A DNA stretch of 40,915 nucleotides from Chitinophagales bacterium (GTDB taxonomy: Bacteria > Bacteroidota > Bacteroidia > Chitinophagales > JABDMM01), in contig JABDMM010000096.1 of NCBI GenBank assembly GCA_013001465.1, positions 1 to 40,915 on the forward strand, read 5' to 3'. Positions 8,321 to 18,026 of this stretch are shown here, in pieces. The position numbers were made by a program, and so were the translations under genes. Under the pieces are notes generated by a model. That model did no database searches. It was not told the origin of the DNA and saw only the letters and a list, made by a program, of their open reading frames with translations. Every line of letters begins with the position of its first letter. Position 1 is the first letter of the stretch.

Positions 8321-9164
8321 TTCCAGAAACCTAAAAACACTGGAACGCTACCGCAAAGCCTATTTGGTTAATTGTACAGACTGTGGATTTACATTTTCTT
8401 CTGAAATTCCTTCAGCTGCAGAACTGCAAGCACATTATCAAAAGTATGGGAGAAATGATTATCTATCCCCAATTACAATTAAGCGCTATCATGAAATACT
8501 GGATGGGTTCGAAAAATACAGGAAAAATAACAGATTGCTGGATGTAGGTTGTGGAATCGGTTATTTTTTGAAAGAAGCTCAAAAGAGAGGTTGGGAAGTC
8601 TATGGAACTGAGTTTACAGATGAAGCAATTGAGCTTTGTGAAAGTAAAGGAATAAAAATGAAGAAGGGAATGCTCGACAAGTCTATGTTCCCTGAGAATT
8701 ATTTTGATGTTGTAACCTATTTCGAAGTTATCGAACATATCAATAATCCTACTGAGGAAATCGCAAATATGCACGAAGTTATTCGTCCGGGTGGAGTTTG
8801 TTATATGACTACTCCAAATTTCAATGGGCTTTCCCGGCATTGTCTCAAAGAGGAATACAACGTGATTACTTATCCAGAGCACCTTTCATATTACACACCA
8901 AAAACGCTAAGCAATCTTTTCAAAACGCATGGTTTCAGGACGGTAAATTTAAAAACTACCGGGATCAGCCTTACAAGGATTAGAACAAGCCTGGGAACTT
9001 CCGATCAAGCCTATATCTCTGAAAAGTCTGATGATGAGTTGATTAGAAAGAAAATCGAAAAAAGCTCATTTTTAAAGGTGGCTAAGAATCTCGTGAATGA
9101 ATCGCTCACTCTATTTAATGCAGGTGATTCTATTAAAGGCCATTTCGAAAAAGTTGAAAAATAA
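8283..9164 (+). CDS. SAM-dependent methyltransferase with N-terminal zinc ribbon
   Basis: 293 residues. The N-terminus carries two CxxC pairs (C9/C12 and C31/C34), a likely zinc ribbon. A class I methyltransferase core follows, with motif I LLDVGCGIGYF at 85-95, an acidic loop YGTEFTDEAIE and FDVVTYFEVIEHI. This arrangement is typical of methyltransferases in O-antigen and capsule loci that methylate sugars. The ATG lies inside the end of asnB. The next gene starts 1 nt after its stop, so translation is probably coupled. Substrate unknown. Confidence 0.85.
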   Translation: MSQQKHKHCLICDSRNLKTLERYRKAYLVNCTDCGFTFSSEIPSAAELQAHYQKYGRNDYLSPITIKRYHEILDGFEKYRKNNRLLDVGCGIGYFLKEAQKRGWEVYGTEFTDEAIELCESKGIKMKKGMLDKSMFPENYFDVVTYFEVIEHINNPTEEIANMHEVIRPGGVCYMTTPNFNGLSRHCLKEEYNVITYPEHLSYYTPKTLSNLFKTHGFRTVNLKTTGISLTRIRTSLGTSDQAYISEKSDDELIRKKIEKSSFLKVAKNLVNESLTLFNAGDSIKGHFEKVEK

Positions 9165-9165
9165 T

Positions 9166-10410
9166 ATGAAGTCTATCCTATATATTCTATATGACGGATT
9201 AACAGAATCACTTGCACAAAGTCAGGTTCTGTCATACCTAAAATTTCTAACAACAGAGGGATTTCAATTCACAGTGATCAGTTGCGAAAAGCAGGATAAG
9301 TATCATAAATCAGGAGAGGATATCCGGAAGGTCTGCAAGGAGCATAGCATCGATTGGCATCCTCTTATTTATCATAAAACCCCTCCAATTCTTTCTACTT
9401 TGTTTGATATAAATAGAATGAAGAGAAAGGCAGAAGCTTTGTTTCAGGAAAAGAAATTCGATGCTGTTCACTGTAGAAGTTATATTGCCGCATTTGTAGG
9501 GAGCCACCTTAAGAGCAAGTATAACTGCAAATTCATTTTTGATATTCGTGGTTTTTTCGCTGATGAAAGAGTTGATGGAGATATATGGAAACTAGAAAAC
9601 CCGGTCTATAACGCAGTTTACAATTTCTTTAAAAAAAAGGAAGCAATCTGGTTTAATGAAGCTGACTATACCGTTTCTCTAACTTATAATGCTGCAAAAC
9701 ATATCCGTAAAAGTTACCCGGCAGCAAACATATCGGTAATACCATGTTGTGTTAACACGGCTGACTTCAATTACCTTGAATTCCCACCGAACTTAAAAAG
9801 TAATATCCGAAATTCTCTCGGATTGAGTGAAGACGCATTTGTGTTAATGTATCACGGGTCGATCGGGACCTGGTATTTACTTCAGGAAATGATGGGATTT
9901 TTTAAGATCGTAAAAAGTAAGATCCCAAACAGCAAGTTCTTTTTTTTGTCGAAAGAAGAGGTTGGCTATATTCATGAAGAGGCGATGAGTCAGGGTTTAG
10001 ACATCGAAGACATCATCGTTAAAAGCGTACCTTTTGATAGTGTTCCAAAGTATTTATCAATTGCAGATGCTTCTGTTTTCTTCATCAAACCCGTCTTTTC
10101 GAAGCAAGCATCTTCACCAACCAAACTAGCAGAATTATTAAGCATGGGGATACCAGTTTTTACGAATTCAGGAGTTGGAGATGTCGACTCTATTATTGAA
10201 GAAAGTGGATTCGGGTATTTGATCAAAAAATTCGAAGAGTCTCACTATAATCAAGCGGTAGAAAAGTTTCTTGGCAGCAAACGATTTGATAAAGAAAACA
10301 TGCATCGTTATACGGTCGAAAACTTTGATAGTAGTATTGGAGCAGACAGGTATAGGGAAATTTATAAAGCGCTTCTTTCAACTCCAAAACATGAGCTGAT
10401 CACGGGATGA
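9166..10410 (+). CDS. Glycosyltransferase, GT4-like
   Basis: 414 residues from ATG 9166. I prefer this start to the in-frame ATG at 9097, because the family begins MKSILYILYDGLTESLAQSQ and because 9166 lies 1 nt past the methyltransferase stop. The earlier ATG would add 23 residues overlapping that gene. The N-terminal domain has FDAVHCRSYIAAF and FDIRGFFADE. The C-terminal domain has LMYHGSIGTWY and the donor-site motif SPTKLAELLSMGIPV. A soluble GT-B enzyme of polysaccharide assembly, acting on a lipid-linked acceptor at the cytoplasmic side. Specificity cannot be predicted. Confidence 0.87.
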   Translation: MKSILYILYDGLTESLAQSQVLSYLKFLTTEGFQFTVISCEKQDKYHKSGEDIRKVCKEHSIDWHPLIYHKTPPILSTLFDINRMKRKAEALFQEKKFDAVHCRSYIAAFVGSHLKSKYNCKFIFDIRGFFADERVDGDIWKLENPVYNAVYNFFKKKEAIWFNEADYTVSLTYNAAKHIRKSYPAANISVIPCCVNTADFNYLEFPPNLKSNIRNSLGLSEDAFVLMYHGSIGTWYLLQEMMGFFKIVKSKIPNSKFFFLSKEEVGYIHEEAMSQGLDIEDIIVKSVPFDSVPKYLSIADASVFFIKPVFSKQASSPTKLAELLSMGIPVFTNSGVGDVDSIIEESGFGYLIKKFEESHYNQAVEKFLGSKRFDKENMHRYTVENFDSSIGADRYREIYKALLSTPKHELITG

Positions 10411-11525
10411 CTAAGAGCAAGAAAATACTATTTATAGTACCACACAGAGTTGGAAGAAGCCCCGGGCAGAGATTCAGGTTTGAACAATACTTCGATAAAC
10501 TGGAAGCTGCAGGTTATGAGATCACTGTTTCCAACTTATTGAGCGAAAATGATGATGTAACTTTTTACTCCAGATCAAGATATTTTCAAAAAGGTATCAT
10601 TGTTCTAAAGAGTATCTGGAAAAGGTATGCTGATCTTCTTCGAGCAGGGAACTTCGATATTATTTTTGTTTATAGAGAAGCCATTATGCTTGGATCGGTA
10701 TGGTTTGAAGAGAACCTTGCAAAATCAGGAGCCAGACTGATCATGGATTTTGATGATGCGATCTGGCTGAAAGATGTATCAGAAGGAAACAAAAATATTG
10801 CATTTCTTAAGAAACCTGAGAAGACCTTTAGAATAGTAGAACTTGCGGACCTTGTAATTGTAGGCAACAAATTTATCGCGGATAGGTGCTCCATGTACAA
10901 CAATAATATAAAATGCATACCAACCACAATAGATACGGATTACCACCGACCATATCATGATGGCAGAGCAGATCAAGCTAAAATTTGTATTGGTTGGACA
11001 GGAACAGAGACTACCTTGAAACACTTTGAAACTGCCTTGCCTTCACTGGAAAGGATTTATGAAAAGTATTCAGACAAAATACACTTTAAGCTTATTTGCG
11101 ATAAAGCAATTGAATATCCATCCATAGGATTGAGATCAGAAAGATGGAATAAGGAAACAGAGATCCAGGACCTGAATGAGATGGACATAGGACTAATGCC
11201 GTTACCAGATGATGAATGGTCAAGAGCGAAGTGTGGTTTTAAAGCGCTTCAATATCTTTCTCTCGAAATTCCAGCCATTGTTTCACCTGTGGGAGTAAAC
11301 ACTAAAATTATTGATGATGGCATCAACGGTTTTTTTGCAAAGACTTCTCAGGAATGGTTCGAAAAGTTAGAGCTTTTGATATTGTCTCATGAGCTTAGAG
11401 TTAGAATGGGCAAAGCCGGAAGGGAAAAAGTAAAAGTTGAATTCTCTAAAAACCGCTGGTTTAAACGTTATATCGAGCTTTTTGATTCCTGTATCTCCAC
11501 TCCCGAATCTTGTCTAGTAGGATAA
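10407..11525 (+). CDS. Glycosyltransferase, GT4-like
   Basis: 372 residues. Its ATG overlaps the previous stop (ATGA), a translational-coupling arrangement. It begins KKILFIVPHRVGRSPGQRFR and has LIMDFDDAIWL in the acceptor domain. IGWTGTETTLKHFE opens the donor domain, and near residues 268-292 AKCGFKALQYLSLEIPAIVS matches the GT4 nucleotide-sugar region. The final 65 nt overlap, tail to tail, the end of the reverse-strand membrane protein gene. Linkage and sugar are unknown. Confidence 0.85.
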   Translation: MTKSKKILFIVPHRVGRSPGQRFRFEQYFDKLEAAGYEITVSNLLSENDDVTFYSRSRYFQKGIIVLKSIWKRYADLLRAGNFDIIFVYREAIMLGSVWFEENLAKSGARLIMDFDDAIWLKDVSEGNKNIAFLKKPEKTFRIVELADLVIVGNKFIADRCSMYNNNIKCIPTTIDTDYHRPYHDGRADQAKICIGWTGTETTLKHFETALPSLERIYEKYSDKIHFKLICDKAIEYPSIGLRSERWNKETEIQDLNEMDIGLMPLPDDEWSRAKCGFKALQYLSLEIPAIVSPVGVNTKIIDDGINGFFAKTSQEWFEKLELLILSHELRVRMGKAGREKVKVEFSKNRWFKRYIELFDSCISTPESCLVG

Positions 11526-12804
11526 CTAAGAGAACCGCATAAAACGGGAGGCAGGGGATCTTATACCTCACCAAAGCCCCGAAATTATAACTTGTAAATC
11601 CAACTGAGAAAGCAAAAACCATTGAAAAGACCAGACAAAAAGCTAAAGTAGGATCACGGAAGATCTCAATAAAAGGTTGAAAAAACCGCCCCATCAAAAG
11701 TACTTTAAGAGTGAACCACAGAAATATCGTGCTTTCAAGGAAGGCGAAAATCATTAGGATGTTATTCACCTCCCAAATGTATGGTCTGAATAAAGTAGCA
11801 TTAATTGCAGCAGGTATCTTAAACAATAATCCGGAATATGAAAAGTCCACGGCACCAAGACTGTATGAAGAACCTTCAAAATCATAATAATCTTCAACTG
11901 CGGTATGCCATCTTTGCATATCTGTAGCACGACTTTCAATATTAGATATACCAAACTTCCCGTATGAACTACTCAACTGATTTATAAGCACAAAACCAAT
12001 GATCAGACTGAACGCAAGAACGAATGGAAGACTGAGTCTTGAAAGAAGCCGGCTCCGTATTCTTGATTTATACTGAAGGAAGATCCAGAAAACTGCAGAT
12101 GGAATGAAAGCTAAAAGGATATAACTCTTTATAACACCGATCATATTTATACAGACGATAGCTATCAGAATGTGAATTATGAGGTGTTTCCTATGGATAA
12201 AAATATGATAAAATGAAACTGTCAGCCAAGCAAGACAGCCCATAGTAATTGTATCTTTAAAAATTCCTGATCCCCAGAAAAAGACAGACGGAATAAACAA
12301 GCATGCTATGGCTATTCCCTTTATACTGTTTGGGTAGATATGAGAAAGGATTCTGAAAAGGTGCCACATTCCTGAATAACAAATGATGGAAAATATAACC
12401 GCTACGGTAGAATAGGTATAGAATGTGAATAAACCAATGAAAGCGGTTACTCTGGTGACCAGAAAGGAACTGGTGTCACCGGCATTCATTCGAACAAGAT
12501 GGCTATAAGTTTCCGGGTCTGTTAGATCCGGAGCTGTAAAGATGAGTTTCATCCCCAACTGAAAATCGGCTGAGAGCACCGAAAAGATGTATTTGGATCT
12601 GTTAAAAAAGTAAACGGTATCTCCGTCACCATAGTAATAGAAGTAGATAATTCCGGTAGCAAGAGCACCAAAGATCTTTACAACTAAACCCGGAATAAAA
12701 TATTTTCGTAAGATTGGATTAGGTATACGTTTCTTAATGATCTGAGCAAACAATAAAATTACCAGAATGTAGATAGGTGTTAGGATGAGATCTTGAATAC
12801 CCAT
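11461..12804 (-). CDS. Polytopic membrane protein, candidate polysaccharide polymerase (Wzy-like)
   Basis: 447 residues, strongly hydrophobic, with about ten predicted membrane helices. Examples are residues 6-23, 35-58, a run near 110-145, and the last helix just before LDKIREWRYRNQKARYNV. A periplasmic-looking loop follows YYYGDGDTVYFF. Such proteins in polysaccharide clusters of this phylum are usually unnamed or called O-antigen polymerase-like. I saw no diagnostic motif, so Wzy is inferred from topology and neighbours. It is the only reverse-strand gene in the locus. Its start is 32 nt from the divergent methyltransferase start, and its end overlaps the glycosyltransferase by 65 nt. A flippase or glycan ligase is the main alternative. 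Confidence 0.75.
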   Translation of the reverse strand: MGIQDLILTPIYILVILLFAQIIKKRIPNPILRKYFIPGLVVKIFGALATGIIYFYYYGDGDTVYFFNRSKYIFSVLSADFQLGMKLIFTAPDLTDPETYSHLVRMNAGDTSSFLVTRVTAFIGLFTFYTYSTVAVIFSIICYSGMWHLFRILSHIYPNSIKGIAIACLFIPSVFFWGSGIFKDTITMGCLAWLTVSFYHIFIHRKHLIIHILIAIVCINMIGVIKSYILLAFIPSAVFWIFLQYKSRIRSRLLSRLSLPFVLAFSLIIGFVLINQLSSSYGKFGISNIESRATDMQRWHTAVEDYYDFEGSSYSLGAVDFSYSGLLFKIPAAINATLFRPYIWEVNNILMIFAFLESTIFLWFTLKVLLMGRFFQPFIEIFRDPTLAFCLVFSMVFAFSVGFTSYNFGALVRYKIPCLPFYAVLLVILLDKIREWRYRNQKARYNV

Positions 12805-12836
12805 TTGCTACAGATAAATCGAATCTAAATAAAGAA

Positions 12837-13604
12837 TTGAAATTGACCCAAACATCTTCTCAACAAAAACAAACCGTAGATTTCTTCGACAGCGTTGCTG
12901 TGGAATATGACAATAAGTATCGATCGAAAGATGCATTTTATTCATATTTTTTTTGGCAAAGGATCTTTGAAGCTACTGCTGATATTGATTTTCACGAAAA
13001 AGCGATACTTGATGTCGGATGCGGCACTGGTCAACTCTACAATTTTCTAAACTCCAGGATCAAGGATATCGATTACAGCGGAAGCGATATTTCACAGAAT
13101 ATGTTGATACAAAGTAAGATCCCTGCTAATTGTCAATACGCAGGAAATCTCTATCAGTTGGATTTCAGAGGGAAATTATTTGACATTGTTTTCATGTTGG
13201 GTGTAAGTACTTATATGACTAAAGAGGAATGGAATGCCAACCTCAGTAAAATTAACAGCATTTTAAAACCCGGTGGGAAATTTATCGTTTCATTTACTAA
13301 CAAGAATTCCTTTGATTACAAAATGAGAATGTTGGGTCAGGTTCCTGCTCGCTTTTTTAAGAAAGATAATAAAGTGATCGGGCGTAAGTTTGTGATCCAT
13401 TCGTACAGTTTAACTGAGATCGAGCAGAATTTGGACGGTTTCAAAATAGATCAGGTCAAATGGTTAAATCAAACCATCTTTCCTTTCAATAAAATTTTCC
13501 CAGTGCTATCTGTGAAAATTGCCGATAAAATTAACAGGAATTCCAAAGGACGAATATTGGAAACAATGTCGTCCGACTTTTTAGTATTCACAACTAAACT
13601 CTAG
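12837..13604 (+). CDS. Class I SAM-dependent methyltransferase
   Basis: 255 residues from a TTG start. The frame is open a little further upstream (to 12789) but has no ATG, and the sequence KLTQTSSQQKQTVDFFDSVA suits a methyltransferase N-terminus. Motif I is ILDVGCGTGQLY (from about residue 57), followed by the acidic strand YSGSDISQNML and FDIVFMLGVSTYM. The post-core motif LKPGGKFIVSFTN is clear. The glycosyltransferase at 13606 starts 1 nt after its stop. It probably methylates a sugar or lipid intermediate of the polysaccharide; the substrate is not readable. Confidence 0.85.
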   Translation: MKLTQTSSQQKQTVDFFDSVAVEYDNKYRSKDAFYSYFFWQRIFEATADIDFHEKAILDVGCGTGQLYNFLNSRIKDIDYSGSDISQNMLIQSKIPANCQYAGNLYQLDFRGKLFDIVFMLGVSTYMTKEEWNANLSKINSILKPGGKFIVSFTNKNSFDYKMRMLGQVPARFFKKDNKVIGRKFVIHSYSLTEIEQNLDGFKIDQVKWLNQTIFPFNKIFPVLSVKIADKINRNSKGRILETMSSDFLVFTTKL

Positions 13605-13605
13605 T

Positions 13606-14787
13606 ATGCCCCGAATTCTCAGAATCATTAACAGGTTAAACCTTGGTGGCCCAACCTATAATGCGTCCTACCTATCAAAATATCTTGCTCCCGAGTTTGA
13701 AACTATGTTGGTTGCCGGTCAAAAAGACGATACCGAAGCGAGTTCAAACTATATACCGGAGAGCATGGGATTGCAACCTGTTCTTATCGAAAATATGAGA
13801 AGAGAGATCAGTCCGGTCAACGACTATAGAGCTTATCTTGAGATCAAGCGTTTAATTAAAAAGTTTAAACCTGATATTGTTCACACCCACGCAGCAAAAT
13901 CGGGTGCACTAGGCAGGCTTGCAGCATATAACATGAATGTGCCTGTAATACTTCATACTTTTCATGGCCATGTATTCCATTCCTACTTTAACCGTTTAAA
14001 AACTAGGGTTTTCCTGGAAATAGAAAGAAATTTAGCGACGAAAAGCAGCAAGATCATTGCGATCAGTCAGCAACAAAAAAAAGAACTCTGTCAAGAATTC
14101 AGAATAGCTGAACCGGATAAATTTGAAGTTATTCCACTAGGATTTGACCTCAACAAGTTTCAAAAAGGAATCGAGGTAAAACGGAAAGATTTTAGGACGC
14201 AGTATAAGATCGATGACGATGAAATTGCTGTAGGTATAATAGGTAGAATCGTACCTGTAAAAAACCACGGTCTGTTTCTTAATGCCATTAAAAGTATTAG
14301 TTCAAAAACCGGCAAAAAAGTAAGGTATTTCATTATCGGTGATGGAGAAGATACCGGCAAAATTCAACAGCAAGCCACAGATCTTGGGATCGACTGGAAC
14401 TGGAAAGGAGAAAGGAAAAGCCTACTCACCTTTACCTCCTGGATAAAAGATATCGATGTTGCAAACGCAGGCCTTGACATAGTAACACTTACTTCTTTGA
14501 ATGAAGGGACACCGGTAAGTCTTATAGAAGCTCAAGCAGCAAACAAACCCATCGTCGCAACAGAAGTTGGTGGGGTTGAGGATATTATTAAACCGGGTGA
14601 AACAGGCCTCCTATGTAAGTCTGGAGACCAATCTTCCTTCTCAGGACTTTTGCTCGATTTGATCGAAAATGAAAATAAACGATTAAAAATGGGCCATTCA
14701 GGATATTCTCACGTATCAAAGAATTACAGCTACAACAGATTAGTTGAGGATATGCGCGAACTATATCTGAGACTATTAAACATTTAA
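13606..14787 (+). CDS. Glycosyltransferase, GT4 family
   Basis: 393 residues. The N-terminal glycine-rich loop INRLNLGGPTYNASYL and the patterns PDIVHTHAAKSGALGRLAAY and TFHGHVFHSYF are typical of GT4 enzymes such as capsule and EPS hexosyltransferases. The C-terminal domain has VGIIGRIVPVKNHGLFLNAI and the EGTPVSLIE (E-x7-E) donor motif, followed by GGVEDII. This is the most canonical GT4 of the four in the window. It lies immediately before the export genes and reads as part of the same operon. Confidence 0.92.
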   Translation: MPRILRIINRLNLGGPTYNASYLSKYLAPEFETMLVAGQKDDTEASSNYIPESMGLQPVLIENMRREISPVNDYRAYLEIKRLIKKFKPDIVHTHAAKSGALGRLAAYNMNVPVILHTFHGHVFHSYFNRLKTRVFLEIERNLATKSSKIIAISQQQKKELCQEFRIAEPDKFEVIPLGFDLNKFQKGIEVKRKDFRTQYKIDDDEIAVGIIGRIVPVKNHGLFLNAIKSISSKTGKKVRYFIIGDGEDTGKIQQQATDLGIDWNWKGERKSLLTFTSWIKDIDVANAGLDIVTLTSLNEGTPVSLIEAQAANKPIVATEVGGVEDIIKPGETGLLCKSGDQSSFSGLLLDLIENENKRLKMGHSGYSHVSKNYSYNRLVEDMRELYLRLLNI

Positions 14788-14797
14788 TCGTGGACTA

Positions 14798-15610
14798 TTG
14801 CACTCAGAAATTGCTGTTGCAAACGGCATTTTTGGCAGAACTCAAACAACAACTCAATTGACAAGAATAATATTATATCTGGCTCTCGTCCTTATGACGA
14901 CGTCTTCCTGCCGGACACTTTACCCCAACAGAATGTTCAAGCAAGGTGACAGCGATCTCCTTATCCGAGGAAAAAAAATGATCGATGAGTACCTTATCCA
15001 AACAGGAGATGAATTATCGCTTCAAATTTTCGCCAGAGATGGATTTAAATTGATCGATGTTCTTTCAGGTAGTGAACTCGCACAACAAAAGGCAATAACA
15101 TATAAATACTTGGTTAATAAAGAGGGATATGCAGATCTGCCTATTCTTGGTTCCTATTATGTTGCAGGATATACTGAAGAAACTTTAGAAGAAAAATTAG
15201 AGGTTGAATATGCTGCTTTATTTAATGAACCGTATGCAATTTTAACCGTAGAAAATAGGAGAGCAATCGTCTTTAAGGGATCATCTGCTCAGGTAGTTGC
15301 ATTGAATAGATCTGCTACAAATTTGCTTGAGGTCATTGCAAAGTCTGGCGGATTGGATGAAAACTCAAAGGCGTTTAAAATTAAAATTATTCGAGGTGAA
15401 TTCAGTGAACCGGAGATAATTCTTGTCGACTTGTCTACTGTAGAGGGTTTGAAAAATGCCGATATGATCGTGCAGGCAAATGACGTGATATATATCGAAG
15501 AAAAGCGAAAGATATTCTCTGATGTCCTTGGTGAATTGACACCTATACTAACTTTGATAACAGCTATTACATCAGCATATCTTTTATTTAAAAGTATAAA
15601 TGCAAAATAA
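14798..15610 (+). CDS. Polysaccharide export outer-membrane lipoprotein (Wza/BexD-like)
   Basis: Up to 270 residues. It has a lipoprotein signal peptide, LTRIILYLALVLMTTSSC, with lipobox TSSC. The longest frame starts at TTG 14798. A second TTG at 14858 would start translation exactly at that signal peptide and may be the true start. The mature part has the poly-export domain (YLIQTGDELSLQIFARDG, then KEGYADLPILGSYYVAGYT) and an SLBB-like segment (ATNLLEVIAKSGGLDENSKA). A C-terminal hydrophobic helix (LTPILTLITAITSAYLLF) could cross the outer membrane, as in Wza. It overlaps the next gene by 11 nt. Role: the outer-membrane channel for the polymer. Confidence 0.88.
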   Translation: MHSEIAVANGIFGRTQTTTQLTRIILYLALVLMTTSSCRTLYPNRMFKQGDSDLLIRGKKMIDEYLIQTGDELSLQIFARDGFKLIDVLSGSELAQQKAITYKYLVNKEGYADLPILGSYYVAGYTEETLEEKLEVEYAALFNEPYAILTVENRRAIVFKGSSAQVVALNRSATNLLEVIAKSGGLDENSKAFKIKIIRGEFSEPEIILVDLSTVEGLKNADMIVQANDVIYIEEKRKIFSDVLGELTPILTLITAITSAYLLFKSINAK

Positions 15611-18026
15611 GGAACCAAACCAGGAATCAGTTCGAACGTTGATCGACGACTTTAACCCAGGTCTGTTCGTTCACATCATTCAAAAATCTTTGAAATGGGT
15701 GTTGTTCTTTTTGATCCTCTCAACAACACTATCTTATATTTACCTTAGATATACTCCAAGAATTTTCCAGTCGGTTTCTACGTTGATGCTGAAAACTCAG
15801 GAAACAAGCCAGGTTTTAGGTATTTCTGACCTTATGCGTGATGATGAATCGGAGATCAACCGGGAAATCCAACTTCTTAAATCCAGATTGATCCTGGATC
15901 GAGCTCTGGCGACGCTCCCCCTCGATGTGTCTTACTTTAGACAGGGTAGATCCAGGTTCTTTAACACAGAACTCTATCAAACTTCTCCTTTCCAGGTTAA
16001 CGGCAAATTGTTAGATCCAAGATTCGAAGGCGTTCCTGTGTATATCGAGATATTAGACAAGTATAATTACAAAATAAAATATTCATTTGATGATCTTCTT
16101 GTCGAAGATGTCCGAACCTTTGGAGAGACTCTGGAATCGCAATTTTTTAAAATATCTATTCAACATGATCCAAAATTCAGGATCGATAAGGATAAGGCCG
16201 TTTACTTTTTCAAATTCAATGATCGCAATAAACTGATCGGAGAATATACCAGCAGAGTTGAGGTTTTACCACTTATCCAAAACACAAAAACGGTACAGAT
16301 CTTACTTAAAGATCAAAATAAACAGAAGGCGAATGATATCATCAACGCTATCACTCAGGAGTTTCTGCAACATGACAAAGAGAGAAAAGCAGAAAGTATA
16401 TTCAATGTACTCGACTTTCTCAATCAGCAAATTGACACTTTTGGAAGTAAGTTTGTTGAATTTCAGGATACCGTAAAGTACTTCAGACTTGAAACAGGCT
16501 TTGTTGCTCCACAAAAACAGATCGATCTTATGGTCGATAAGCTGGAGGAGTTGGAAACAAAGAAGAATGAAACAGTTTTTGATCTGAACCTCACAAAGTG
16601 GCTTACCGATTATCTTGATTCAGAAAAGGATTTACGTTTCCTTTCTGTAGAAGAATTAAGCAGTAGTGTTGGAGGAGTATCTCATCATATCGAGAAAATC
16701 AACGAGTTAAAAAAAGAGAAAAAAAATCTCTTGCTCGATGTAACTCAAGATCACCCATCTGTTCGTCTTATAGATGAAGAGATCAACACTACCATGAATT
16801 ATGTGAAACTGGAATTGGATAATACCGTCGACAGGAATGATTATAAACTCCAATTGATCAATGAAGAATATCAAACTTACTTAAAGGAGTTGATCCAATT
16901 ACCGGATAAAGAGTCCAAGTTCTCACAATTGATGCAGGAAAGTAAAATGCAGGAGGACTTTTACCTTAACCTGATCGAGAAAAGATCTCAATATGAAATT
17001 GCAAAAGCAGGAATAGTATCGGATTATATTGTCTTGCAGGAAGCAACAGCTGCTATAAATCCAATATCGCCGAATACATTTATGATAAGAATTCTTGGAG
17101 TGTTATCAGGGCTATTACTTGGAGTGATTCTAATATTATTCAGGTATTTTCTTCATAATGAGATCGTTTCCATTGAAGATGTGAAACACCATACAAATGC
17201 GGCTATTCTTGGAGTTGTACCCAGATATAAGATCAATATGTCCCGATCTCAGATCGTCGTGACCCAGAATCCCAAATCTTTAATGTCAGAAGCTTTCAGG
17301 ACGATCAGGGCAAACTTGCAGTTTATCCCTAGTAAATCTGATTCTAAGGTCGTTGCTGTCACTTCTACTATTTCCGGAGAAGGGAAAACGTTTATCGTTC
17401 TCAATCTTGCCGCTATTCACAGTATGATGGATAAGAAGGTCATCATTCTCGATTTTGACCTTAGAAAACCTCGAATAGACAGGATCTTTGAAGTGGAATC
17501 GCATAGAGGGTTGAGTACTATTCTGATCGGTAAGTCAAAAATTGAAGATTGCATCTACAATACAGGTATCAAAAATCTGGACTTTATTACTTCAGGTCCG
17601 GTACCTCCGAATCCTTCAGAATTGATCATGCTGCCTAAAACACAAGAGATCATTGAAGACCTGAAGAAAGATTATGATTATATTTTAATAGATACACCTC
17701 CAATTGGACTGGTAACCGATGGGCTTGAACTTATCAAAATGGCAGACTTTCCAATTTATGCAGTCAGGGCCGATTACTCGAAAAAGAATTTTATCGACAA
17801 CGTGAATAAGATAGTAAGAGAAAATAAAATTGAAAACCTTTCTTTAGTTATGAATGATTTTGGACGTGGCGCTTCGGCTAAAGCATATTCTTATGGATAT
17901 GGAAGTGGTTATGGTTATGGTTACGGTCATGGATATGGTTATGGCGTTGCATCATATGGTGGATATTATACCGAGGACTCTAATACAAATTTGTCCTGGT
18001 GGAAAAAAATGAAAAGTAGATTTTAA
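15600..18026 (+). CDS. Chain-length determinant / tyrosine autokinase (Wzc-like BY-kinase)
   Basis: 808 residues. An N-terminal Wzz domain has a first membrane helix at about residues 33-50 and a second at about 493-515 (IRILGVLSGLLLGVILILF), with a periplasmic coiled-coil-rich part between. The cytoplasmic BY-kinase domain has Walker A SGEGKT (592-597), Walker A' VIILDFDLRKP (D618) and Walker B YILIDTPP (D698). The C-terminus has a Tyr/Gly-rich cluster (YGYGSGYGYGYGHGYGYG, about 767-784), the usual autophosphorylation site. Phosphorylation cycling of such kinases controls polymer length and export with the Wza partner encoded just upstream. The fused form is typical of Gram-negatives. Confidence 0.94.
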   Translation: MQNKEPNQESVRTLIDDFNPGLFVHIIQKSLKWVLFFLILSTTLSYIYLRYTPRIFQSVSTLMLKTQETSQVLGISDLMRDDESEINREIQLLKSRLILDRALATLPLDVSYFRQGRSRFFNTELYQTSPFQVNGKLLDPRFEGVPVYIEILDKYNYKIKYSFDDLLVEDVRTFGETLESQFFKISIQHDPKFRIDKDKAVYFFKFNDRNKLIGEYTSRVEVLPLIQNTKTVQILLKDQNKQKANDIINAITQEFLQHDKERKAESIFNVLDFLNQQIDTFGSKFVEFQDTVKYFRLETGFVAPQKQIDLMVDKLEELETKKNETVFDLNLTKWLTDYLDSEKDLRFLSVEELSSSVGGVSHHIEKINELKKEKKNLLLDVTQDHPSVRLIDEEINTTMNYVKLELDNTVDRNDYKLQLINEEYQTYLKELIQLPDKESKFSQLMQESKMQEDFYLNLIEKRSQYEIAKAGIVSDYIVLQEATAAINPISPNTFMIRILGVLSGLLLGVILILFRYFLHNEIVSIEDVKHHTNAAILGVVPRYKINMSRSQIVVTQNPKSLMSEAFRTIRANLQFIPSKSDSKVVAVTSTISGEGKTFIVLNLAAIHSMMDKKVIILDFDLRKPRIDRIFEVESHRGLSTILIGKSKIEDCIYNTGIKNLDFITSGPVPPNPSELIMLPKTQEIIEDLKKDYDYILIDTPPIGLVTDGLELIKMADFPIYAVRADYSKKNFIDNVNKIVRENKIENLSLVMNDFGRGASAKAYSYGYGSGYGYGYGHGYGYGVASYGGYYTEDSNTNLSWWKKMKSRF

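Noticed and set aside
9097-9165. Upstream start for the glycosyltransferase at 9166
   Set aside because: The extra 23 residues overlap the methyltransferase gene and do not look like a GT4 N-terminus.
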